From assembly GCA_028687435.1 (NCBI GenBank), contig JAQUAF010000039.1, forward strand, positions 1 to 54,476: a stretch of 54,476 nucleotides of DNA, written 5' to 3'. The first letter of the stretch is position 1, and every line of letters starts with the position of its first letter. The position numbers and the translations under genes are program-made. This document shows positions 49,382 to 54,476 of the stretch, one piece after another. A model generated the notes under the pieces. It made no database searches and had not been told where the DNA came from. It saw only the letters and a program-made list of their open reading frames with translations. The DNA comes from Verrucomicrobiia bacterium. GTDB lineage: Bacteria; Verrucomicrobiota; Verrucomicrobiia; JABWAM01.

Positions 49382-50563
49382 ATGTCTCCCAAGCGTACCC
49401 CCCTGCGGATTATTGAACTCCCAAAACGAAGCGCTTATTATCAGCGCGGATACCGTTTTATTGTCACCGGGCCTTTGGTGAATGGCAAAAGATGGCGGAA
49501 TTTCTTCAAGTTTAAAAAGGAGGCGGAAACCTTTTTCCATGAAAAGCAAGTGGAACTGGCTAACCGGGGGACGGCGCTTTTGGAATTGCCGGAAATTGTC
49601 CGCGTAGCGGCAGTGGAAGCCCAAGAAACCCTTGCCAAGTACGGGGCAACCATTCAAGAGGCTGTGCGGTTTTATGTGAACCATATTGAGAAAGAGAAGA
49701 AGCTGAAGGATTCCAAGACGGTTGATGCGGTGAAAGAAGAATACTTGAAGTGGCAGGAAAAGAAAAATTTGCGTCCGGCAACACTGCTGGACCTGCGGAG
49801 CAGGGCGGGGAAGGTGGCTTCGTTTTTTTATGGGCGTCCGATGGCAGGCATCACCCCGGCGGATGTCAATGCCTTTGTTGATCATGCTGGCGGTTCACCG
49901 CGTAACCGGCTTAACAACCTGAAAAAATGTTCCCAACTATTCAATTATGCCAAGCGGCAAGGCTATGTCGTCATCAATCCTTGCGGGCTGGCTGAACGGG
50001 TGAAGGTGGATGAAAGCGGTGATATTACTGTTTTGCCTCCCTCAAAAGTCCGGGGGCTTCTGGAAACTGCCCTCCAGCATGATCGGGCCTTGGTGCCATA
50101 TGTAGCCATAGGCGCTTTTGCAGGTCTGCGGGTGAAAGAGTTGAAGGCGCTGTTGTGGGAGGAAATCGACTTCACTCAAAAGCTGATCGAAGTGAAGGCG
50201 GGCAAGGCGAAGACCCGGCAAAGACGGCTGGTGGATATTTGCGATACCCTTATGACGTGGGTCATGCCTTTTCGAAAGAGGGCGGGCCTTGTGGTGGACG
50301 GCTTCAACTTTCGGAAACGTTTTGAAAATGTGCGAACCCTCGCCGAATTTCCGACTTGGGAGCCCAACTGCCTGCGCCACTCATGCGCGTCCTATCGGGT
50401 GGCCTTGGAGCCTGATCTTGCAAAAGTCGCCCTTCAAATGGGGCATGATGTGGAAACCTTGTTGCGATATTACCGGGGCATTGTGAAACCGGAGGCCGCC
50501 AAGGAATATTGGGGCATCGTTCCACCAGAAAAAACAAAGACTATCGCCTTCCCGGTGGCGTAA
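49382..50563 (+). CDS. tyrosine recombinase/integrase of the tRNA-Arg element
   Basis: The 393-residue protein has all catalytic parts. Arg lies in FAGLRVKEL (about residue 243), Lys follows in the beta-hairpin, LRHSCASY provides box II (about 338-345), and the nucleophile Tyr lies in LLRYYRGI (about 362). The N-terminal part is arm/core binding, with a coiled region (about 85-130) before the core-binding domain. Unlike the first integrase it is canonical. It starts 65 bp inside the tRNA-Arg fragment and reads away from it. Confidence 0.9.
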   Translation: MSPKRTPLRIIELPKRSAYYQRGYRFIVTGPLVNGKRWRNFFKFKKEAETFFHEKQVELANRGTALLELPEIVRVAAVEAQETLAKYGATIQEAVRFYVNHIEKEKKLKDSKTVDAVKEEYLKWQEKKNLRPATLLDLRSRAGKVASFFYGRPMAGITPADVNAFVDHAGGSPRNRLNNLKKCSQLFNYAKRQGYVVINPCGLAERVKVDESGDITVLPPSKVRGLLETALQHDRALVPYVAIGAFAGLRVKELKALLWEEIDFTQKLIEVKAGKAKTRQRRLVDICDTLMTWVMPFRKRAGLVVDGFNFRKRFENVRTLAEFPTWEPNCLRHSCASYRVALEPDLAKVALQMGHDVETLLRYYRGIVKPEAAKEYWGIVPPEKTKTIAFPVA

Positions 50564-51512
50564 ATGACCATAGGGTTGTAGCAGACCGGCTTTGACAAAA
50601 AATGCGGTTGACGGCAGCCACGCTTAGGCGGTTTGAGCGATGCTTTTCCATGGATTGTTGAACGGAATATTTTGACGGATGGCCAGCGCGTTGAGCAAAT
50701 GAATTTGCAAATTTCCAAGCCTGATTATCAAGGTATCCCAATTCCCTCTTAAGAAAATCGACGCATTCTTTCTTGTCGTTCGATTCAGCCAATAAAATGG
50801 CGTACTCGACAAGTCTTTGATCTGCAAATTTTCTCACCGAAACACCACCTCGCCCGCCGTATGGAGAAACGCTTTTTATCGCCCATTCTGGAATCTTTTT
50901 TCCTTTGAATTGATCGAGATAATTAGGGCGCATGATTTGTTCGTTTTTGTGAATGGCGGCACGGGATCGGATTCTCCAAGTAAAATGTTTTAATCGATCC
51001 CACACCTCCCATGATACTTTTCCCTTTGCCAAAATAAAATGTTCGGTGGCGTTGCGATCCCGCAAAACATCTTCAGCTTTGTTGCGAATTGTGTCCGCGA
51101 GAAAACAAACGAACTCTATCGGTTGGCTTGAGGGTGATGAAAAAAGCCTTTTTAGAAATTTTTGAGTATGGTTAGGATTGAGCACACAGTAAAGGCCAGC
51201 GCGAAAAATGTCTCCATCAAAAACCTCGTTGGTATCATTTTCTTGCTCGTAAAATGATGAGCCTGCGAGCAACCGATCCAACGTTTTGAATGGACTCGCA
51301 TTTGCACGAACGCAAGCCGTCCGAAATCTCAAAAGAGTGGAAGTGTGTTTGGAAAAGTTTAGTTTGCCGTGAGGGACAACCGACAAATGGCGCTTCCCTC
51401 GTTGGCTTTTTGACCTGCCGACTATTTTTAAGTGCCCCCCCGCAAGCCAACGCATGATGGTGCGAAGACTTCTTCCGTACTGTTTTGCCACTTCCTTTAA
51501 TGTCATAGGCAT
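50541..51512 (-). CDS. uncharacterised protein with N-terminal HTH
   Basis: The protein has 323 residues. The N-terminus, MTLKEVAKQYGRSLRTIMRW, is a helix-turn-helix; the rest is helical and basic, without motifs I recognise. It overlaps the integrase 3' end by 23 bp and starts three bases from the divergent gene at 51516, so the two genes share a very short control region. Divergent arrangement with HTH proteins on both sides recalls a lysis/lysogeny-type switch. That is an inference. Confidence 0.5.
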   Translation of the reverse strand: MPMTLKEVAKQYGRSLRTIMRWLAGGHLKIVGRSKSQRGKRHLSVVPHGKLNFSKHTSTLLRFRTACVRANASPFKTLDRLLAGSSFYEQENDTNEVFDGDIFRAGLYCVLNPNHTQKFLKRLFSSPSSQPIEFVCFLADTIRNKAEDVLRDRNATEHFILAKGKVSWEVWDRLKHFTWRIRSRAAIHKNEQIMRPNYLDQFKGKKIPEWAIKSVSPYGGRGGVSVRKFADQRLVEYAILLAESNDKKECVDFLKRELGYLDNQAWKFANSFAQRAGHPSKYSVQQSMEKHRSNRLSVAAVNRIFCQSRSATTLWSFTPPGRR

Positions 51513-51515
51513 AAT

Positions 51516-51761
51516 ATGACACGGTTTTACGTTTTACGCAAGGGCATGCAAACAATTTTAAAATCTGGCAAGCTTCGAACACTTCAAGAATGGAGTGTTG
51601 AAACAGGGCGGGGTGTTTGGTTTTGGAGGCGAGCAATCTATGCGAGAAAAATCGCCTGTTATAAACCGAACGGAATCCGCGGAAAAACCTACCTGGCCGA
51701 CCGCGATGTGGAGACCTTTCTTGGAAGATGCCGCATTGCCGCCGTGGGGGAAAAACGATGA
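51516..51761 (+). CDS. small excisionase/HTH-like protein
   Basis: The 81-residue basic protein contains LRTLQEWSVETGRGVWFWRRAI (split here as LRTLQEWSVETG and WFWRRAIYARKIA), then GKTYLADRDVETFL. This is the layout of excisionase-like winged HTH proteins that read DNA near att sites. Start at 51516 or at the internal Met (51546) is open. The stop overlaps the next gene in an ATGA. A directionality factor or regulator role is likely. Confidence 0.5.
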   Translation: MTRFYVLRKGMQTILKSGKLRTLQEWSVETGRGVWFWRRAIYARKIACYKPNGIRGKTYLADRDVETFLGRCRIAAVGEKR

Positions 51762-52237
51762 ACCCTCGCATCTTTTTTGAAGACGGGCCGGGGGGGCGCG
51801 CGCCGGTTCTGGCTGAGGACTTCCTCTATCCCGACGAAAGCGACAGCGCGGCAGAGGATCAAATCAATTCGCGCGATTGCGCTCTGACCATCCTAAAAAA
51901 AATTCATGGGCTTTACGCAACCGGCGACCCTCGAATTACCAAGGCGGCCATGGATTTTCATTTGGGGTTGGAAGGCCGTTCAATGGCTGCGGTTGCCCGG
52001 GAACTTCGATGCACTAAGGCCGCTATTTCAAACCGACTGTGTAAAATTGCCGATGCCCTTGGCTTGCCGACCTTCAGGAGCGCGACGATCAAAAAAAACT
52101 ATCGCGTCAGACAGGCGCGACTATGGCGAAGTGAGGCCTACCGCCAAAAGCGAAGGGCGACCCGGCAAGGCCGCCCCTCAAATCAAACACCCATACAAAA
52201 ATCAGAGAGTGTCAACACGGAGGCCGTCAATGAATAA
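51758..52237 (+). CDS. HTH (sigma-region-4-like) protein
   Basis: ATG at 51758, in ATGA overlap with the gene before, gives 159 residues. Residues about 72-100 (GRSMAAVARELRCTKAAISN, then RLCKIADALGL) form a clear helix-turn-helix like sigma-70 region 4. The N-terminus is acidic and the C-terminus strongly basic (RQARLWRSEAYRQKRRATRQ). It probably acts as a regulator or DNA-binding helper for the replication genes that follow. Confidence 0.55.
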   Translation: MNPRIFFEDGPGGRAPVLAEDFLYPDESDSAAEDQINSRDCALTILKKIHGLYATGDPRITKAAMDFHLGLEGRSMAAVARELRCTKAAISNRLCKIADALGLPTFRSATIKKNYRVRQARLWRSEAYRQKRRATRQGRPSNQTPIQKSESVNTEAVNE

Positions 52238-52433
52238 CCACTCATTTCCTCGCCCATTTGGCCGTGTGGATGATAATTTATTGCGTTGCGTTGCGTGCGG
52301 AACGCTTGTTCCGATTGAGGATGCTGGAGAGTTTTTTTCTGGCATGGCTGAAATCTGCCGCTGCAAGTCCTGCATGGCGCGGCGCAAAATTCACGAAAAA
52401 GCCTTGTTTCAGGCTGAGGAGGTGAAGCCATGA
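52230..52433 (+). CDS. 67-residue zinc-finger-like protein
   Basis: The start lies within the previous gene's end (eight-base overlap), and the stop overlaps the replication gene. Cys pairs CVAC (about 20-23) and CRCKSC (about 43-48) with 19 residues between suggest a zinc ribbon. The family is unknown. Its place directly ahead of the helicase-like gene suggests a DNA-binding helper. Confidence 0.5.
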   Translation: MNNHSFPRPFGRVDDNLLRCVACGTLVPIEDAGEFFSGMAEICRCKSCMARRKIHEKALFQAEEVKP

Positions 52434-54226
52434 AACTTCATCCAACACGCCAACGGGCGATTCTCGGACGCGTTCTTTGCAATGAAGCGGCGGCCATCGA
52501 CTGGTTGAAAACAGCAAGCGCGGCAAATTTTCCTGACCCACTTGAGCGGGATATTTTCAAGGTCATGCGCCAACTGGCGGCGGATGGGGAGTCGATTAAT
52601 CTGGTTTCGATTGTTGAACGGGGCAAAGTGGCTGGTGATTGGCGGATTGAATGGGATTGTTTTCTGGCCGAACTTTTTTCATTTGGATTGACGATTTCGG
52701 ATGTCGGGCCGCACATCCGCGCGATTGTGGAGCGTGAAAATAATGATCCCTTTGTGTCAAGCCAAACTTTTGGCGAAAGGCCGATGATCGAACTTCCGAC
52801 GGCTGGGCGTCTGCTTTCGGACTTCGCCAGCGATGCCGCAACGCACTTAAAGACCAAGCCGATTTATTGCCAAAATGGGCGTGCTGTTTTTGTAAAAACC
52901 GATGGCGCGATTGAAGGCGTCCGCCCTGAAGTTTTCCGAACTTGGATTGAAAAATTTTGCCTTTGCGTGAAGCGAATCCAAAATAAAAAACAGCATTTTG
53001 AAATCGGTTGCACGCTTCGAACCGATGACGCCAAGGGGGCACTTTGTGCGCCACAATTCCTCGAAAAGTTGCGACCGCTAAAAAAGGTCAATTCCGTGCC
53101 GCTGCCTGTGCTGCGCAAAAATGGAGTGATTGAGTTATTAAAAACCGGTTACGATTTTGAAACGCAAACGTTAACTCTGCCCGGCGTCGAATATCAAAAC
53201 GACCTGGCGTTTGATGAAGCGAAAAAAACGTTAGACGACTTACTTTCCGAGTTTATGTTTGCCGATGATGGCCGGAGCCGCGCGGTTGCTGTTGCCGCAA
53301 TGGTTGGGCTTTTCAGTAACGGGCTTTTACCGCCAAGATCCCTGCGCCCATGCTTCATCTATTCCGCAAACGCCGAAGGGGCCGGAAAATCAATTTTGGC
53401 AAGTTGTTGTATAATTCCAGTTATTGGAAAAACGCCAACTGGATGTAAGGTTGCCGATGAGCCCGAAATCCAAAAAAGTTTGCTGGCCGCTATTAAGGAA
53501 GGTGCTCAAGTTTTACTTTTGGACAACATAAAAGGCCGTCTTAATTCCGGCGCATTGGAAGCGTTTCTTTCTTGTGTCGAATTTTCTGGCCGCAATTTGG
53601 GCGAAAACTCAACCTTCACCGGCGAAAATTTGGCGACATGTTTTATTACGGGAAATGGGCTTTCAATCACACCAGACTTGCGAAGGCGAAGCTTATTTGT
53701 CGAATTGCACCTTGATGTTGAACGCGCTGAAGACAAGCAGTTTCGGCAATGTCTTGACGATGCCGCCCTGTTAGCCATGCGTCCGCGTGTTTTGGCTGCC
53801 CTGTGGGCGCTGGTTCGCCAGTGGGATGGGCAAGGCCGCCCAAAGCCAAGCCGAGGGCATTCCGCTTTTCCAAGTTGGGCAAACGCCGTTGGTGGAATTG
53901 TCGAGGCGGCTGGTTATGGTTGCGCACTGGAAACGCCCACCAGCCTTAAAACCGCCGTTGATCAAGACGCTAACGACATGCGCGCCTTGGTTGAAAAGAT
54001 GGGCGAGCAACTCATGGACTTCGCCTTTGATGACTTGGTTTCTTTGGCGCGTGAGCATGGCTTATTTGAAACTCTTGTGCCGTCCAGTGATACCGACTTG
54101 AAACCCGCTGAGAGAAGCCGACTTGGCCGCCTACTTGCGCGATATGACCAGCGCCTTGTTGGTAAGAGGCGATTCATTATTGAAGGTTCTGGCCGCCAGA
54201 AGCGTTACCGGGTTGTTATTGTATGA
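52430..54226 (+). CDS. DnaB-N domain plus P-loop ATPase replication protein
   Basis: The 598-residue protein begins with a DnaB-type N-terminal domain: RQRAILGRVLCNEAAAIDWL, then LERDIFKVMRQLAADGESI (about 8-60). The C-terminal ATPase has Walker A SANAEGAGKSIL (about 307-318), Walker B VLLLDNIKG (about 360-368) and a sensor-like CFITGN (about 404). Phage and satellite replication helicases combine such parts. It carries no primase signature I can see. It is expected to drive replication of the element after excision. The stop overlaps the next start in an ATGA. Confidence 0.7.
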   Translation: MKLHPTRQRAILGRVLCNEAAAIDWLKTASAANFPDPLERDIFKVMRQLAADGESINLVSIVERGKVAGDWRIEWDCFLAELFSFGLTISDVGPHIRAIVERENNDPFVSSQTFGERPMIELPTAGRLLSDFASDAATHLKTKPIYCQNGRAVFVKTDGAIEGVRPEVFRTWIEKFCLCVKRIQNKKQHFEIGCTLRTDDAKGALCAPQFLEKLRPLKKVNSVPLPVLRKNGVIELLKTGYDFETQTLTLPGVEYQNDLAFDEAKKTLDDLLSEFMFADDGRSRAVAVAAMVGLFSNGLLPPRSLRPCFIYSANAEGAGKSILASCCIIPVIGKTPTGCKVADEPEIQKSLLAAIKEGAQVLLLDNIKGRLNSGALEAFLSCVEFSGRNLGENSTFTGENLATCFITGNGLSITPDLRRRSLFVELHLDVERAEDKQFRQCLDDAALLAMRPRVLAALWALVRQWDGQGRPKPSRGHSAFPSWANAVGGIVEAAGYGCALETPTSLKTAVDQDANDMRALVEKMGEQLMDFAFDDLVSLAREHGLFETLVPSSDTDLKPAERSRLGRLLARYDQRLVGKRRFIIEGSGRQKRYRVVIV

Positions 54227-54429
54227 CCCTCAATCTGCATAGGTCGCATAGGTTGCATAGGTGTTTCAGCCAAGCTTGGAAAATCGAAAAAGCCAGCTTG
54301 AAAAGGAATACCTATGCGACCTCTGCTACCTATGCAAATAAGCAGGCAATTTTTGCCGCTTTTCATCAAAAACCCATCAAAACCAGCACTTCAGCTAATC
54401 TTATCTTGACATTAAGTGTTATCACATGA
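54223..54429 (+). CDS. 68-residue reading frame over the repeat array
   Basis: Both ends show ATGA overlaps, with the helicase stop and with the nuclease start. This fits the coupling used by every other gene in this block. The product is low-complexity, basic and Thr/Ala-rich, and its first and middle parts simply translate the 9-bp repeats. It may be a real small protein, or the coupling may just carry ribosomes through the array. I rate it as uncertain. Confidence 0.35.
   Translation: MTLNLHRSHRLHRCFSQAWKIEKASLKRNTYATSATYANKQAIFAAFHQKPIKTSTSANLILTLSVIT
54236..54336. repeat. iteron-like array: three direct and three inverted 9-mers
   Basis: [TC]GCATAGGT occurs three times head to tail (54236-54262). 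Its reverse complement occurs three times head to tail (54310-54336), the middle copy with two changes. The two 27-base blocks match as an inverted repeat at 24 of 27 positions, with a 47-base loop. Directly after a replication ATPase gene this is a good candidate origin or replication-protein binding site. Confidence 0.6.
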
Positions 54430-54476
54430 ACACGTCTTCCACCATTATTTGTGACACAAGAGAGCCCTGGCCGCAT
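54426..54476 (+). CDS. ERCC4-type nuclease, N-terminal fragment at window edge
   Basis: The reading frame begins MNTSSTIICDTREPWPH and runs off the window. IICDTREPWP is the first catalytic strand of ERCC4-type nucleases (the V-x-D-x-R-E-x pattern), common in phages and islands. Its ATG overlaps the upstream stop. Only 17 residues are visible. Confidence 0.55.
   Translation, partial: MNTSSTIICDTREPWPH

Larger units (their letters stand above)
49270..54476. mobile_element. second integrative element (left end only)
   Basis: It begins at the tRNA-Arg fragment and contains an integrase, HTH-type small proteins, a replication ATPase, iteron-like repeats and an ERCC4-type nuclease start. It runs past the window edge. 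The gene set resembles satellite or phage-like elements more than conjugative ones. The far end was not seen. Confidence 0.75.

Overview
This window comes from a Gram-negative bacterial chromosome. Lipoproteins with lipoboxes, an outer-membrane beta-barrel ending in a C-terminal Phe, and a VirB-type secretion apparatus show this. Two gene families here, the small HTH-like protein at 2976-3326 and the integrase at 1909-2979 with Ser in place of the first catalytic Arg, resemble ones I associate with Verrucomicrobia and other PVC bacteria. That placement is an inference. No ribosomal or housekeeping marker is present to confirm it.

The layout is a stack of mobile elements. Positions 1-1619 are ordinary chromosome with a glycosyltransferase-like membrane protein. 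An intact tRNA-Cys(GCA) at 1620-1694 is the target of a 45.4-kb island. The last 19 bases of that target (1674-1692) recur exactly at 47052-47070, and the integrase sits just inside the left end. The left half of the island (3.3-21.4 kb, almost all minus strand) is a conjugation module. It holds a coupling protein, VirB2/3/4/5/6/8/9/10-like subunits, several lipoproteins and small membrane proteins, an unusual surface protein, an HxHxH relaxase with accessory proteins, and a non-coding gap with three perfect inverted repeats and a TATCCTGC sequence that makes a good oriT candidate. A RelB/YafQ-type toxin-antitoxin pair with a perfect 22-bp palindromic operator sits inside this module in the opposite orientation.

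The right half (21.5-46.9 kb, mostly plus strand) is cargo. It carries a GIY-YIG nuclease fused to an EVE-like domain, an outer-membrane barrel, a lipoprotein, a decayed phosphoesterase, and a ten-gene, tightly packed defence operon at 25963-45820. The operon runs: excisionase-type HTH regulator, PglZ, BrxL (AAA+/Lon), BrxA-like, BrxB-like, a zinc-ribbon DNA methyltransferase, a DUF262-HNH (GmrSD/BrxU-like) nuclease, a BrxC/PglY ATPase, a gamma-glutamylcyclotransferase-like protein, an SMC/RecF-like ATPase with a CxxC hook, and a GHKL (Hsp90/MORC-type) ATPase fused to a PD-(D/E)XK nuclease. I read this as a BREX-type system with an atypical methyltransferase. A modification-dependent nuclease and a three-gene ATPase/nuclease module are built into the same transcription unit. 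This is the most likely place for something new. A RhuM-family gene follows it.

Beyond the island end lies a 2-kb segment with a truncated GIY-YIG gene and an AbiEi/AbiEii type IV toxin-antitoxin pair under a perfect operator palindrome. It is bounded by two 118-bp ungapped copies of the island's right end. At 49270-49317 a 3' fragment of a tRNA-Arg starts a second element that runs off the window. It has a canonical tyrosine integrase, a string of ATGA-coupled small genes, a DnaB-N/ATPase replication protein, an iteron-like array (three direct plus three inverted 9-mers) and the beginning of an ERCC4-type nuclease. The three units look like successive insertions into a tRNA-rich hot spot, all carrying conflict or maintenance genes.
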